Positions 1 through 9,567 of a stretch of DNA of 64,000 nt are shown here, one piece after another. Within the stretch, counting starts at the first letter, position 1. Each line of letters begins with the position of its first letter. The DNA comes from Geodermatophilus africanus (GTDB lineage: Bacteria; Actinomycetota; Actinomycetes; Mycobacteriales; Geodermatophilaceae), in the NCBI RefSeq assembly GCF_900107105.1, contig NZ_FNOT01000007.1:186001-250000 (forward strand), written 5' to 3'. The notes beneath the pieces were generated by a model, which was given only the letters and a program-made list of their open reading frames with translations, searched no databases and was not told the DNA's origin. The translations under genes and the position numbers were made by a program.

Positions 1-998
1 ACAAGACCTGGGTCACCGAGCAGTACGACCGCTACGTCCGCGGCAACACCGTGCTCGCCCAGCCCGACGACGCGGGCGTGGTCCGCATCGACGAGGAGAC
101 CCACCGCGGCATCGCGCTGGCCCTCGACGGCAACGGCCGCTATGCCCGCCTGGACCCGTACGCCGGCGCGCAGCTGAACCTCGCCGAGGCCTACCGGAAC
201 GTGGCGGTGAGCGGCGCCCGCCCGCTGGCGGTCACCAACTGCCTGAACTTCGGCTCCCCGGAGGAGCCCGAGGTGATGTGGCAGTTCGCCGAGGCCGTGC
301 GCGGCCTGGCCGACGCCTGCCGCGAGCTGGGCCTGCCGGTCACCGGCGGCAACGTGAGCCTGTACAACCAGACCGGCGACGTGCCGATCAACCCGACGCC
401 GGTCATCGGCGTGCTGGGCGTGCACGAGGACGTCCGCACCCGCGTGCCCGCCGGCTGGCGGACGGCGGGGGAGAGCGTGCTGCTGCTCGGCGTCACCCGG
501 CCGGAGTTCGGCGGCTCCGCGTGGGCGTCGGTCGTGCACGGCCACCTCGGCGGCCGCCCGCCGGCGGTCGACCTCGAGGCCGAGCGGTCGCTCGGCGAGC
601 TGCTGGCCGCACTCGGCCGCGGGGGCCTCATCACCTCCGCGCACGACCTCGCCGACGGCGGCCTCGCGCAGGCGCTGGCCGAGTCCGCGCTGCGGTACGG
701 CACCGGCGCCGCGCTGCGGCTCGGAGGCGATCCGTTCACCGCGCTGTTCAGCGAGTCGGCCGCGCGCGTCGTCGTCACCACGACCGACGCGGAGGCCGTG
801 CGCGCCACGGCCGAGTGGGCCGGCGTCCTGGTCACCGAGCTGGGGACGACGGGCGGCGACGTGCTCGCCGTCGACGGTGTCGCGGAGCTGCCGCTGGCCG
901 AGCTGCGGGCCGCCTGGAGCGCGACGCTGCCGGCCCTGTTCGGCACGCCGGAGGCCACCGTGGGCAGCGTCCCGGCAGGGACGGTCCCGACCAGCTGA
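1..998 (+). CDS. purL: Phosphoribosylformylglycinamidine synthase PurL, 3' part only
   Basis: The reading frame is already open at base 3, so the gene begins before the window; about 331 C-terminal residues are visible. PurL converts FGAR to FGAM with ATP and glutamine-derived ammonia in purine synthesis. The motif [11 protein letters not shown] and the later [10 protein letters not shown] are typical of PurL and its AIRS_C domain. The stop TGA (996-998) overlaps the ATG of the next gene, so the two are probably translationally coupled. purF and purM follow a few kilobases downstream, which supports the assignment. Confidence 0.95.
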   Translation, partial: KTWVTEQYDRYVRGNTVLAQPDDAGVVRIDEETHRGIALALDGNGRYARLDPYAGAQLNLAEAYRNVAVSGARPLAVTNCLNFGSPEEPEVMWQFAEAVRGLADACRELGLPVTGGNVSLYNQTGDVPINPTPVIGVLGVHEDVRTRVPAGWRTAGESVLLLGVTRPEFGGSAWASVVHGHLGGRPPAVDLEAERSLGELLAALGRGGLITSAHDLADGGLAQALAESALRYGTGAALRLGGDPFTALFSESAARVVVTTTDAEAVRATAEWAGVLVTELGTTGGDVLAVDGVAELPLAELRAAWSATLPALFGTPEATVGSVPAGTVPTS

Positions 999-1420
999 TG
1001 CCCGCCCAGGCCCCCATCCCGGCCGAGGAGCTCCGGGCCGCCGTCGACCCGGTGCGGGCCTGGCTGGCGGGGGAGGCGGAGCAGCCACCGAGGTCCGTGC
1101 TCGGCGCCGCGGTGAGGACGACGGCCCGCTGGCTGGCGCAGCAGGTGCCCGGGCGCTCGGTCGAGCTGCGGGTGCCCCCGCACGTCGCCGTCCAGCTGGT
1201 GCCCGGGCCGCGGCACACCCGCGGGACGCCGCCCAACGTCGTGGAGACCGACGCCGCCACCTGGCTGCGGCTGGCGACCGGTGAGCTCGCCTGGGAGCAG
1301 GCGGTCGCCGAGGGGAGGGTCAGCGCGAGCGGCAACCGCGCCGACCTGTCTGAACACCTTCCGCTCCGCCCTCTGTCGCCCTCCGGGCGACACCGCGGCC
1401 AGGAGCCGTCCCCCAGTTGA
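998..1420 (+). CDS. Sterol carrier family protein (SCP2-like)
   Basis: A 140-residue cytosolic protein whose ATG overlaps the purL stop by one base. It resembles the short actinobacterial sterol-carrier family proteins that often follow purL: an N-terminal helical region ([16 protein letters not shown]), a central [13 protein letters not shown] strand region and the family-like end [15 protein letters not shown]. The lipid-binding role is inferred from the family name only; no substrate is known to me. The last 15 or so residues ([17 protein letters not shown]) look like an extension past the conserved end. A strong bidirectional hairpin lies downstream. Confidence 0.8.
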   Translation: MPAQAPIPAEELRAAVDPVRAWLAGEAEQPPRSVLGAAVRTTARWLAQQVPGRSVELRVPPHVAVQLVPGPRHTRGTPPNVVETDAATWLRLATGELAWEQAVAEGRVSASGNRADLSEHLPLRPLSPSGRHRGQEPSPS

Positions 1421-1489
1421 GCTGAGCCCACCCAGCCCCTCCTCGGGGAGGCCTCCGGCCCCCCGCTCGTCGGGACTCCACCCACAACG

Positions 1490-1525
1490 CAGCGCCCCCG
1501 CCCGGAGGTCCGGGCGGGGGCGCTG
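1490..1525. terminator. Bidirectional hairpin terminator
   Basis: A perfect 16-bp GC-rich inverted repeat (1490-1505 and 1510-1525) with a 4-base AGGT loop sits between two convergent genes. There is no clear T tract, as is usual in high-GC actinobacteria. Confidence 0.85.
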
Positions 1526-1542
1526 TCGGGGTGGTGCGGGGC

Positions 1543-1686
1543 TCAGCCGCCGAAGAGGGCGCTGGCGGCCTTCACCGTGTTGTACAGCCCGTAGGCGAGC
1601 GGGACGCCCACCAGGGTCCAGGCGAAGGCGATCAGGGCCGCCGGGGTGTGCGTGGGCTGCCGGTCGTCGGTGGCGGGGTGGCTCAT
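1543..1686 (-). CDS. MFS transporter small subunit (47 residues)
   Basis: A 47-residue protein with one hydrophobic helix (ALIAFAWTLVGVPLAYGLY) near residues 17-37. Its ATG (1684-1686) overlaps the TGA of the larger upstream transporter gene (1683-1685) in an ATGA junction, so it is very likely translated with it. Such mini-proteins recur directly behind OFA-type MFS transporters and are annotated as an MFS transporter small subunit. Its function is not established; a role in stabilising the transporter is inference. Confidence 0.8.
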   Translation of the reverse strand: MSHPATDDRQPTHTPAALIAFAWTLVGVPLAYGLYNTVKAASALFGG

Positions 1687-3101
1687 CGGACGGGGCTCCG
1701 TTCCGGGTTGGCGCGGGCGGTGGCGGGGGTGGTGGCCTTCGGCTCCCAGAACTTCTCCGACACCGGCTTGATCAGCAGGTTGGCGATGAAGCCGACCGCC
1801 AGGAGGCCGACCATGATGAACAGCGCCGGGCGGTAGTTCGCCGCGACCAGCTGACCGGGGGTGCCCTGGGTGTCCAGGACGCCGTTGACGATCAGCGGCC
1901 CGGCCACACCGGCGGCCGCCCATGCGGTCAGCAGCCGGCCGTGAATGGCGCCCACCTGGTAGGTGCCGAAGAGGTCGCGCAGGTAGGCCGGGACCGTGGC
2001 GAAGCCACCACCGTAGAAGCTGATGATGATGGCGGCGGTCAGCACGAAGATCCAGGACGCCGTGCTGCCGAAGAGGGCCAGGATGACGTACAGGAGCATG
2101 CCGACGCCCAGGTAGACCATGTAGATCGGCTTGCGGCCGATGAAGTCCGACGTCGAGGACCACACGAACCGGCCGCCCATGTTGAACAGCGACAGCACGC
2201 CGACGAAGCCGGCGGCCGTGGCGGCGGCGACCGTGGAGGTCTCACCGGTGCGGAAGAAGTCCTGGATCATCGGCGAGGCCTGCTCGAGGATGCCGATGCC
2301 CGCGGTCACGTTGCAGAACAGCACCGTCCACAGCAGCCAGAACTGCGGGGTCTTGATGGCGTTGTTGGCCGACACGTTCTCGGTGGTGACCAGGGCCTTC
2401 TTCTTCACCGACGCCGGGTCGAAGCCCGTGGGCCGCCAGTCGTTGGCCGGCACCCGCACGATGAAGGCGCCGAACATCATGAAGACCAGGTAGAGCGCGG
2501 CCAGCGTGAAGAACAGGGCCGCGACGGCCTCGCCGTTGGGCACCGAGGTGCTGTCGCTGGGGACGTAGGCGGGGTCGTAGTAGCTCATGAGCTGGCGGGA
2601 CAGTGGCGCTGCGATCAGCGCGCCGCCACCAAAGCCCATGATCGCCATGCCGGTGGCCAGGCCGGGCCGGTCGGGGAACCATTTGATCAGGGTGGAGACC
2701 GGCGAGATGTAGCCGATGCCCAGGCCGATGCCGCCGATGACGCCGTAGCCCAGGTACACCAGCCACAGCTGGCGCATCTCGATGCCCACGCCGCCGACCA
2801 GGAAGCCGGTGACCCAGAGGACGCAGGACGTGAACATCGCCGCCCGGGGGCCGTTGCGGTCCACCCAGGTGCCGAACAGGGCGGCGGAGAGGCCGAGCAT
2901 CACGATGGCGATCGAGAAGATGATCCCGATCGCGGTCAGCGTCGACTCGAAGTGTGAGACGAGGGACGCCTTGTAGACGCTGGTCGCGTACGCCTGGCCG
3001 ATGCACAGGTGCACGGCGAGTGCAGCCGGCGGGATCAACCAGCGGTTGAAGCCGGGACGGGCCACGATGCGTTCGCGGGCCAGGAAACTCGGTACTGCCA
3101 C
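1683..3101 (-). CDS. OFA-type MFS transporter (oxalate/formate antiporter-like)
   Basis: An inner-membrane major facilitator with about twelve hydrophobic segments and the OFA-like openings GFNRWLIPPAALAVHLCIGQ and GIGLGIGYISPVSTL. OFA members exchange small organic acids such as oxalate and formate; the actual substrate cannot be read from sequence. I chose the GTG at 3101 because a GGAGG lies four bases upstream. An in-frame ATG at 3119 is the alternative. It is followed with a 4-bp overlap by the small-subunit gene and is divergent from the mycothiol dehydrogenase gene. Confidence 0.88.
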   Translation of the reverse strand: MAVPSFLARERIVARPGFNRWLIPPAALAVHLCIGQAYATSVYKASLVSHFESTLTAIGIIFSIAIVMLGLSAALFGTWVDRNGPRAAMFTSCVLWVTGFLVGGVGIEMRQLWLVYLGYGVIGGIGLGIGYISPVSTLIKWFPDRPGLATGMAIMGFGGGALIAAPLSRQLMSYYDPAYVPSDSTSVPNGEAVAALFFTLAALYLVFMMFGAFIVRVPANDWRPTGFDPASVKKKALVTTENVSANNAIKTPQFWLLWTVLFCNVTAGIGILEQASPMIQDFFRTGETSTVAAATAAGFVGVLSLFNMGGRFVWSSTSDFIGRKPIYMVYLGVGMLLYVILALFGSTASWIFVLTAAIIISFYGGGFATVPAYLRDLFGTYQVGAIHGRLLTAWAAAGVAGPLIVNGVLDTQGTPGQLVAANYRPALFIMVGLLAVGFIANLLIKPVSEKFWEPKATTPATARANPERSPVR

Positions 3102-3306
3102 GGGACCTCCGGAGGACATCGGTCGGGGGATCCCCCGCCGGAATGGGTCTGTGCCAGACGTCACGGACCCGCGGGAACGCTACGTTCCCGCTGTACGTAC
3201 CGCGAAACCGGATGGGCGATTCATGACCGTTCGCAACCCGATCGTTGTCAACCGGCCGTCCGGACCGTACGTGCGGGACGCCGGGTCGCGGTCGCACCTG
3301 CCGGAA

Positions 3307-3312
3307 TAGGCT
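3307..3312 (+). promoter_or_regulatory. -10 element of a probable leaderless promoter
   Basis: TAGGCT lies seven bases before the ATG at 3320. At that spacing the transcript would start at or next to the start codon. There is no purine-rich ribosome-binding site between them. Confidence 0.55.
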
Positions 3313-3319
3313 CCCGACC

Positions 3320-4411
3320 ATGGCCTACGAGGTGAAGGGCGTCGTCGCCCGCAGCAAGGGAGCCCCCGTCACGGTCGAGACGATCGTCGTGCCCGACCCC
3401 GGTCCCGGGGAGGCGGTGGTCGACGTGCAGGCCTGCGGGGTGTGCGCCACCGACCTGCACTACCGCGAGGGCAACATCACCGACACCTACCCCTTCCTGC
3501 TCGGCCACGAGGCCGCCGGGGTGGTCTCCGCCGTCGGCGCGGGCGTCACCGACGTCGCCGTCGGCGACTACGTCATCCTCAACTGGCGGGCGGTCTGCGG
3601 GCAGTGCCGCGCCTGCCGCAAGGGCGAGCCGCAGTACTGCTTCGCCACGCACAACGCCGCCCAGCAGATGACGCTCACCGACGGCACCGCGCTGTCGGCG
3701 GCGCTGGGCATCGGCGCGTTCGCCGAGAAGACCCTGGTGCACTCCGGGCAGTGCACCAAGGTCGACCCCGCCGCCCCGGCCACCGCCGCCGGGCTGCTGG
3801 GCTGCGGGGTGATGGCCGGCGTCGGCGCGGCGCTCAACACCGGCGGCGTGCGCCGCGGGGAGTCGGTGGCGGTGTTCGGCTGCGGCGGCGTCGGCGACGC
3901 CGCGATCGCCGGCGCCAAGCTCGCCGGGGCCACCACGATCGTCGCCGTCGACGTCGAGGACCGGAAGCTGGCGTGGGCCAAGCGGTTCGGCGCCACCCAC
4001 ACCGTCAACTCCCGGGAAACCGACGCGGTGGCCGCGGTCCAGGCCGCCACCGGCGGGTTCGGCGCGGACGTGACCATCGACGCGGTCGGCCACCCGGCGG
4101 TGTTCGAGCAGGCCTTCCACGCCCGCGACCTGGCCGGCCGGGTGGTGCTGGTCGGCGTGCCCGCGCCGGACATGACCATCACCCTGCCGCTGCTGGAGGT
4201 GTTCGGCCGGGGAGGAGCGATCACGTCCTCCTGGTACGGCGACTGCCTGCCCTCCCGGGACTTCCCGATGCTGGTCGACCTCTACCGGCAGGGCCGCTTC
4301 CCGCTGGAGGACTTCGTCACCGAGACCATCGGGATCGACGACGTCGACGCCGCCTTCGACAAGATGCGCGCCGGCGAGGTCCTGCGCTCGGTCGTGGTGT
4401 TCCAGAAGTGA
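3320..4411 (+). CDS. mscR: S-(hydroxymethyl)mycothiol dehydrogenase
   Basis: A 363-residue zinc-dependent medium-chain dehydrogenase of the usual family length. It oxidises S-hydroxymethyl-mycothiol, the formaldehyde-mycothiol adduct, with NAD, and so detoxifies formaldehyde in actinobacteria. The catalytic zinc region is [13 protein letters not shown] with GHEAAG; the structural zinc cysteines are in [15 protein letters not shown]; the dinucleotide fold is [12 protein letters not shown]. The ATG at 3320 sits just behind a TAGGCT box, so a leaderless transcript is likely. The downstream metallo-hydrolase starts within its stop codon, a conserved pairing for this enzyme. Confidence 0.93.
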   Translation: MAYEVKGVVARSKGAPVTVETIVVPDPGPGEAVVDVQACGVCATDLHYREGNITDTYPFLLGHEAAGVVSAVGAGVTDVAVGDYVILNWRAVCGQCRACRKGEPQYCFATHNAAQQMTLTDGTALSAALGIGAFAEKTLVHSGQCTKVDPAAPATAAGLLGCGVMAGVGAALNTGGVRRGESVAVFGCGGVGDAAIAGAKLAGATTIVAVDVEDRKLAWAKRFGATHTVNSRETDAVAAVQAATGGFGADVTIDAVGHPAVFEQAFHARDLAGRVVLVGVPAPDMTITLPLLEVFGRGGAITSSWYGDCLPSRDFPMLVDLYRQGRFPLEDFVTETIGIDDVDAAFDKMRAGEVLRSVVVFQK

Positions 4412-5016
4412 CCGCCCGCATCGACAAGACCGTGGTCTCGGGCGTGTTCAGCCTCGACGGGCAGGACTTCGACGTCGACAACAACGTGTGGCTGGTCGGC
4501 GACGACGACGAGGTGCTCGTCATCGACGCCCCGCACGACGCCGCCCCCATCCTCGACGCGATCGGCGGCCGCCGGGTCACCGCGATCGTGCTCACCCACG
4601 GGCACAACGACCACATCACCGCCGCCGTGGCGCTGCGCGAGGCCACCGGCGCACCGATCTGGTTCCACCCCGCCGACCGGATGCTGTGGGACGTCGTCCA
4701 CCCCGACACCGCCCCGGACTCCGACCTGGCCGAGGGCACCCGCTTCACCGTCGCCGGCACCACGCTGACCGCGCTGCACACCCCCGGCCACTCCCCGGGC
4801 AGCACCTGCCTGCACGCCCCCGACCTGGCCACGGTGTTCACCGGCGACACCCTGTTCCACGGCGGCCCCGGCGCCACCGGCCGGTCCTACAGCCACAAGC
4901 CGACGATCCTGAACTCGATCCGGTCCCGACTGCTCAGCCTGCACGGCGACACCGTCGTCAGGACCGGTCACGGCGACGACACGACCATCAGCGCGGAGAT
5001 GTCGAACGTGAGGTGA
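4408..5016 (+). CDS. MBL-fold metallo-hydrolase coupled to mycothiol dehydrogenase
   Basis: A 202-residue protein with the metallo-beta-lactamase metal site THGHNDH, then HTPGHSPGS and FTGDTLF, and a C-terminal TGHGDDT histidine. The GTG start at 4408 overlaps the dehydrogenase stop (GTGA), so the genes are co-translated. In many actinobacteria this hydrolase pairs with S-(hydroxymethyl)mycothiol dehydrogenase and is thought to cleave the resulting S-formyl-mycothiol thioester. That role is inferred from context and from glyoxalase II-like relatives. Confidence 0.9.
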   Translation: MTARIDKTVVSGVFSLDGQDFDVDNNVWLVGDDDEVLVIDAPHDAAPILDAIGGRRVTAIVLTHGHNDHITAAVALREATGAPIWFHPADRMLWDVVHPDTAPDSDLAEGTRFTVAGTTLTALHTPGHSPGSTCLHAPDLATVFTGDTLFHGGPGATGRSYSHKPTILNSIRSRLLSLHGDTVVRTGHGDDTTISAEMSNVR

Positions 5017-5065
5017 GGGAAGGACCCACCCCTCGGAGCAGGACCCCGTCCCTGGAGGGGGCCGC

Positions 5066-5113
5066 GGTTCCGGCCGGGCGGGGTGGCCAGCGCCACCCCG
5101 CCCGGCCGGAACC
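5066..5113 (+). terminator. Long hairpin terminator before purF
   Basis: A perfect 22-bp inverted repeat (5066-5087 and 5092-5113) with a CAGC loop ends the dehydrogenase/hydrolase operon and isolates it from the purF promoter 16 bases further on. Confidence 0.88.
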
Positions 5114-5129
5114 CGTCGGCCGACGCCGG

Positions 5130-5135
5130 TACCCT
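5130..5135 (+). promoter_or_regulatory. -10 element of leaderless purF promoter
   Basis: TACCCT is six bases before the GTG at 5142, so transcription probably starts at the start codon itself. There is no ribosome-binding site in the gap. Confidence 0.55.
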
Positions 5136-5141
5136 CGACGA

Positions 5142-6680
5142 GTGCCTCGCGGTGACGGACGGCTGACGCACGACCTCGATCCCCATTCCCCTGGACCCCA
5201 GGACGCCTGTGGCGTCTTCGGCGTCTGGGCGCCGGGGGAGGAGGTCGCCAAGCTGACCTACTTCGGTCTCTACGCCCTGCAGCACCGCGGCCAGGAGGCG
5301 GCGGGCATAGCCGTCTCCGATGGCGCCTCGGTCGTCGTCTACAAGGACCTGGGCCTGGTCAGCCAGGTCTTCGACGAGGCCACCCTGGGCAGCCTGCGTG
5401 GCCACCTCGCCGTCGGCCACACCCGCTACTCCACGACCGGCGCCTCCACGTGGGAGAACGCCCAGCCGACCTTCCGGACGACGGACGCCGGCACCGGGCT
5501 GGCGCTGTGTCACAACGGCAACCTGGTGAACACCGCGGAGCTGGCCTCCCGGGCCGCCGACGCCGGTGTGCCCGGCGCCTTCACCTCCACCACCGACTCC
5601 GACCTGGTGACCGCCCTGATCGCGGCCCGGCCGGACCTCTCGGTCGAGGCCGCCGCGATGGAGGTGCTGCCGCAGCTGCGCGGCGCCTTCAGCTTCACCT
5701 TCATGGACGAGAACACCCTCTACGCCGCCCGCGACCCGCAGGGCGTGCGGCCGCTGGTGCTCGGCCGGCTGGAGCGCGGCTGGGTGGTCGCCAGCGAGAC
5801 GGCGGCCCTCGACATCGTGGGCGCCTCCGTCGTCCGCGAGGTCGAACCCGGTGAGCTGATCGCCGTCGACGAGAACGGGCTGCGCAGCCAGCACTTCGCG
5901 CACAGCGAGCCCAAGGGCTGCGTCTTCGAGTACGTCTACCTCGCCCGGCCCGACACGACGATCGGCGGCCGCGGCGTGCACGCGGCGCGCGTGGAGATCG
6001 GCCGCCGGCTGGCGAAGGAGCACCCGGCCGACGCCGACCTGGTCATCCCCGTGCCGGAGTCGGGCACCCCGGCCGCAGTCGGGTACGCCGAGGCCAGCGG
6101 CATCCCGTACGGCCTGGGCCTGGTCAAGAACTCCTACGTGGGCCGCACCTTCATCCAGCCCAGCCAGACCATCCGGCAGCTGGGCATCCGGCTCAAGCTC
6201 AACCCGCTGCGCGACGTCATCCGCGGCAAGCGGCTGGTCGTCGTCGACGACTCGATCGTGCGCGGCAACACCCAGCGGGCGCTGATCCGCATGCTGCGCG
6301 AGGCCGGCGCGATCGAGGTGCACGTGCGGATCTCCTCGCCGCCGGTGAAGTGGCCGTGCTTCTACGGCATCGACTTCGCCAGCCGCGCCGAGCTGATCGC
6401 CAACGGCCTCGACATCGACGGCGTACGGGCCTCGATCAACGCCGACTCGCTGGGCTACGTCTCCGAGCAGGGCCTGATCGCCGCCACGGAGCAGCCGGTC
6501 AACCGGCTGTGCACCGCCTGCTTCACCGGCGAGTACCCCATCCCGCTCGCGGAGAGCGAGCTGCTCGGCAAGCACCTGCTCGAGGGCATCGAGCGGCGCG
6601 CCGTCACCGGCTGGACCGGCCGGCAGGCCGGCAGCGCCGCCGTGTCCGGCGGCGCGGACGACGCGCTGACCCGCCCGTGA
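5142..6680 (+). CDS. purF: Amidophosphoribosyltransferase PurF
   Basis: A 512-residue enzyme catalysing the first committed step of purine synthesis: PRPP plus glutamine to phosphoribosylamine. The catalytic N-terminal cysteine follows a propeptide of about 22 residues (DACGVFGVW). The PRPP-binding loop is VVVDDSIVRGNTQ, and LCTACFTGEYP carries the cysteines that bind the iron-sulfur cluster in the Bacillus-type enzyme. The GTG at 5142 is the only good start before the propeptide and is preceded by a -10 box without a ribosome-binding site. Its stop overlaps the purM start. Confidence 0.97.
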   Translation: MPRGDGRLTHDLDPHSPGPQDACGVFGVWAPGEEVAKLTYFGLYALQHRGQEAAGIAVSDGASVVVYKDLGLVSQVFDEATLGSLRGHLAVGHTRYSTTGASTWENAQPTFRTTDAGTGLALCHNGNLVNTAELASRAADAGVPGAFTSTTDSDLVTALIAARPDLSVEAAAMEVLPQLRGAFSFTFMDENTLYAARDPQGVRPLVLGRLERGWVVASETAALDIVGASVVREVEPGELIAVDENGLRSQHFAHSEPKGCVFEYVYLARPDTTIGGRGVHAARVEIGRRLAKEHPADADLVIPVPESGTPAAVGYAEASGIPYGLGLVKNSYVGRTFIQPSQTIRQLGIRLKLNPLRDVIRGKRLVVVDDSIVRGNTQRALIRMLREAGAIEVHVRISSPPVKWPCFYGIDFASRAELIANGLDIDGVRASINADSLGYVSEQGLIAATEQPVNRLCTACFTGEYPIPLAESELLGKHLLEGIERRAVTGWTGRQAGSAAVSGGADDALTRP

Positions 6681-7741
6681 GCGAGGGCGGCCAGCAGTTC
6701 ACCTACGCCGCCTCCGGCGTCGACATCGACGCCGGCGAGCGGGCCGTCACCCTCATGCGGACGGCGGTCGAGAAGACCAACCGCCCGGAGGTCGTCGGCG
6801 GCCTCGGCGGCTTCGCCGGGCTGTTCGCGCTCGACACCGCGAAGTACCGCAGGCCCCTCCTGGCCTCCTCCACCGACGGCGTCGGCACCAAGATCGCCCT
6901 GGCCCGCCGGCTGGACCGGCACGACACCGTCGGCATCGACCTGGTCGCGATGGTCGTCGACGACCTGGTCGCCTGCGGCGCCGAGCCGCTGTTCCTGCAG
7001 GACTACGTCGCCTGCGGACGGGTCGTCCCCGAGCGGATCGCCGCGATCGTCACCGGCATCGCGACCGGCTGCACGCTGGCCGGCGCCGCGCTGGTCGGCG
7101 GGGAGACCGCCGAGCACGGCGACCTCATGGCGCCCGACGACTACGACCTGGCCGCGACCGCGGTCGGCGTCGTGGAGGCCGACGCGGTGCTGGGCCCCGA
7201 GCGGGTCCGGGACGGCGACGCGGTGGTCGCGATGGCGTCGTCCGGCTTCCACTCCAACGGCTACTCGCTGGTGCGCCGGGTGGTCGCCGCCGCGGGGCTC
7301 GACCTGACCGCCACGCCGGCCGGGCTGGACCGCCCGCTGGGCGAGGTGCTGCTCGAGCCGACCCGCATCTACGCGCTGGACTGCCTGGCGCTGGTGACGC
7401 GCTTCGGAGTCGAGGGCGTGCACGCCTACGCGCACATCACCGGCGGCGGGCTGGCCGGCAACACCGCCCGCGTCGTCCCCGACGGGCTGGCGGCGGTGCT
7501 GGACCGCGGCACCTGGGCGCTGCCGGCCGCCGTCTCGTTGCTGGAGGAGCACGGCGTGCCGCGCGGGGAGTCCGAGCGGGCGTTCAACTGCGGCGTCGGC
7601 ATGGTCGCCGCGGTCGCACCGGAGGTTGCCGACGACGTGGTCGGCACCCTGGTCGAGCGTGGCGTGCCGGCCTGGGTCGCCGGCACCGTGGGCCCGCGCA
7701 CCGCCGGGGACGCGGCGCACCTGGTCGGCAGCTACCGCTGA
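6677..7741 (+). CDS. purM: Phosphoribosylformylglycinamidine cyclo-ligase PurM
   Basis: A 354-residue AIR synthetase that closes FGAM to AIR with ATP, the next step after PurL. The N-terminal signature YAASGVDIDAGERAV, the STDGVGTK nucleotide/metal motif, VGGETAEHG, and the later HITGGGLAGN are all typical. GTG 6677 overlaps the purF stop in a GTGA junction, so purF and purM form one transcript. A REP-like palindrome and a convergent DUF3073 gene follow. Confidence 0.97.
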   Translation: MSEGGQQFTYAASGVDIDAGERAVTLMRTAVEKTNRPEVVGGLGGFAGLFALDTAKYRRPLLASSTDGVGTKIALARRLDRHDTVGIDLVAMVVDDLVACGAEPLFLQDYVACGRVVPERIAAIVTGIATGCTLAGAALVGGETAEHGDLMAPDDYDLAATAVGVVEADAVLGPERVRDGDAVVAMASSGFHSNGYSLVRRVVAAAGLDLTATPAGLDRPLGEVLLEPTRIYALDCLALVTRFGVEGVHAYAHITGGGLAGNTARVVPDGLAAVLDRGTWALPAAVSLLEEHGVPRGESERAFNCGVGMVAAVAPEVADDVVGTLVERGVPAWVAGTVGPRTAGDAAHLVGSYR

Positions 7742-7786
7742 ACTGCTGACGCCCTACGCGGAGCCGCGGCGGCCCCGGTGCAGGGG

Positions 7787-7814
7787 CCCGCCGCGAGCGC
7801 GCGAGTGGTGGGGG
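7787..7814. repeat. Intergenic palindromic repeat, copy 1
   Basis: A 27-28-bp imperfect palindrome of the pattern CCCRCCGCGAGC, two bases, GCGAGYGGTGGGG, found between the convergent purM and DUF3073 genes. Related copies lie at 11551-11577 and 22162-22188. Confidence 0.6.
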
Positions 7815-7830
7815 ACAGCGGGGTCCTCTC

Positions 7831-8055
7831 TCAACGACTGGCGGCCCAGTCGTCGTCCGTGTCGTCGTCCGCCCAGCGGTCGGTGTACTCGTCGTCCTCG
7901 TCGTCGTCGGCGCTCGCCCGGGACGGGGCGGTGTACGACGACGTCGGTGAACCGGCCAGCTCGCGCTGCAGCGCGGAGAGGTCGGTGTTCGGTGAGCTGT
8001 ACTTGAGCTCACGGGCCACGCGTGTCTGCTTGGCCTTCGCTCGGCCGCGCCCCAT
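7831..8055 (-). CDS. DUF3073 domain-containing protein
   Basis: A 74-residue protein with the characteristic start MGRGRAKAKQTRVARELKY followed by SSPNTDL and a strongly acidic tail rich in D and E. DUF3073 proteins are small, conserved in actinobacteria and commonly adjacent to purM. No function is established. The basic front and acidic rear suggest a nucleic-acid or ribosome contact, which is inference. Confidence 0.92.
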   Translation of the reverse strand: MGRGRAKAKQTRVARELKYSSPNTDLSALQRELAGSPTSSYTAPSRASADDDEDDEYTDRWADDDTDDDWAASR

Positions 8056-8220
8056 CGGCTCGACCCCCTCGTTACGGAGTACGGGAGCCCAGCTCCGGGC
8101 TGGACGGCCCGCGTGGCGACCCCGACTGAGTGTCTCTGTCTCGACCGAGCTTACGACACGGATCGGTGAGCGGCACGGGTCTCCCCCCGCTGTCGCCCGA
8201 CCGGGGGCTCGGCCCCGTCT

Positions 8221-9285
8221 TCAGCGCGGCAGCCGGATGGTGGCCAGCCGGCCGACCGACGCCATCCGCTCCTCGGCCAGCCGGTCGGCGGCCACGGCGG
8301 GGGAGACGCCGTCGGCGTCGGCGGCCCGGAACACCCGGAGCGCGACGTCGAAGATCCCGGCGGCGCGGGCTTCCGCGCGATCGAAGGAGAACCCGTGCCG
8401 CTCGTCCTCGACCTGGATCACCCCGCCGGCGTTCACCAGGTAGTCGGGGGCGTAGAGGACGCCGCGACGCATGAGCTCGGCGGCGATCCCGTCGTGGGCG
8501 AGTTGGTTGTTGGCGCCGCCGCAGACGATCTCGGCCTCGAGCACCGCGACCGTCTCGTCGTCCAGCGCCCGGCCGAGCGCGCAGGGGGCGTAGACGTCGG
8601 TCGGCGTCCGGACCAGGGTCGCGGTGTCGGCGACGGCGTCCACGGCGGGGTGGCGGGCGAGCACCCGCTCGACCGCGCCGGCGTCGACGTCGGTGACCAC
8701 GACGTCGGCGCCGTCCTCGACCAGCCGGTCGACCAGCCAGCTGCCGACCTTGCCGACGCCGGCGACCCCGACGGTGCGCCCGGCCAGCGACGGCTTGCCC
8801 CAGCGGTGCTGGGCGGCCGCCCGCATCCCCTGGAAGACGCCGTAGGCGGTGAGCACCGAGGAGTCCCCGCAGCCGCCGTACGCGAGCGACCGGCCGTGCG
8901 CGAAGCGGGTCTCCCGGGCGACGACGTCGAGGTCGGCGTTGTACGTGCCGACGTCGCAGGCGGTCAGGTAGCGGCCGCCCAGGGACTCGACGAACCGGCC
9001 GTAGGCGCGCAGCAGCGCCTCGGTCTTGTCGGTGTGCGGGTCACCGATGATGACGGCCTTGCCCCCGCCGAGGTCCAGGCCGGCGAGGCTGTTCTTGTAG
9101 GACATCGCCCGCGAGAGGGCGAGGGCGTCGGCCACCGCCTCGTCCTCGCCGGCGTAGGGGTGGAAGCGGGTCCCGCCGAGCGCCGGCCCCAGCGCGGTGG
9201 AGTGGATCGCGATCACCGCCCGCAGCCCGGAAGCGGGGTCGGAGCAGAAGACGACTTGTTCGTGACCGGAGCCGAGTACGTCCAC
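8221..9285 (-). CDS. Leu/Phe/Val dehydrogenase
   Basis: A 354-residue NAD-dependent amino acid dehydrogenase that reversibly deaminates branched-chain or aromatic amino acids to 2-oxo acids. The substrate-binding and catalytic motifs GGTRFHPYA and [16 protein letters not shown] are present, as is the Rossmann motif [13 protein letters not shown]. Length fits the Leu/Phe/Val subgroup. The GTG start at 9285 has TAGGCT six bases upstream (9292-9297 on the complement), indicating a leaderless transcript. Specificity among Leu, Val and Phe is not determinable here; valine is common in actinobacteria. Confidence 0.93.
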   Translation of the reverse strand: MDVLGSGHEQVVFCSDPASGLRAVIAIHSTALGPALGGTRFHPYAGEDEAVADALALSRAMSYKNSLAGLDLGGGKAVIIGDPHTDKTEALLRAYGRFVESLGGRYLTACDVGTYNADLDVVARETRFAHGRSLAYGGCGDSSVLTAYGVFQGMRAAAQHRWGKPSLAGRTVGVAGVGKVGSWLVDRLVEDGADVVVTDVDAGAVERVLARHPAVDAVADTATLVRTPTDVYAPCALGRALDDETVAVLEAEIVCGGANNQLAHDGIAAELMRRGVLYAPDYLVNAGGVIQVEDERHGFSFDRAEARAAGIFDVALRVFRAADADGVSPAVAADRLAEERMASVGRLATIRLPR

Positions 9286-9567
9286 GAGGGGAGCCTAGGA
9301 CGGCGCTGCGCGCCCGACCGGGTGCCCGGCGCGACCGGCCGGAGGGGGTCCCCCGGCCGGTGTGGCCGGCGCCGCACCCCGTGCATGAGAAAGGATCCGG
9401 CGAGCCCTCAAGGTCACCCGTCCGGGTGACGAGAACAGATGTGACAGGAGTGGGGCGAGTGCCCCGCGTGCACGGAGTTGCCGCCGTGCCGCGTGGGAAC
9501 TTCCGAGCCCGGTGTGGCGGTGTCACGCTTCGCCGACCCCTACGCACCCCGATCCCCTGGGAGCGAC

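Noticed and set aside
1281-2957. Long plus-strand open frame opposite the MFS transporter
   Set aside because: It is antisense to a clear transporter gene; its His/Gln/Asp/Gly-rich composition is what the complement of high-GC coding DNA gives.
9370-9567. Possible c-di-AMP (ydaO-type) riboswitch before the M23 peptidase gene
   Set aside because: Such switches precede some actinobacterial cell-wall hydrolase genes, but I could not find the conserved core segments in this leader.
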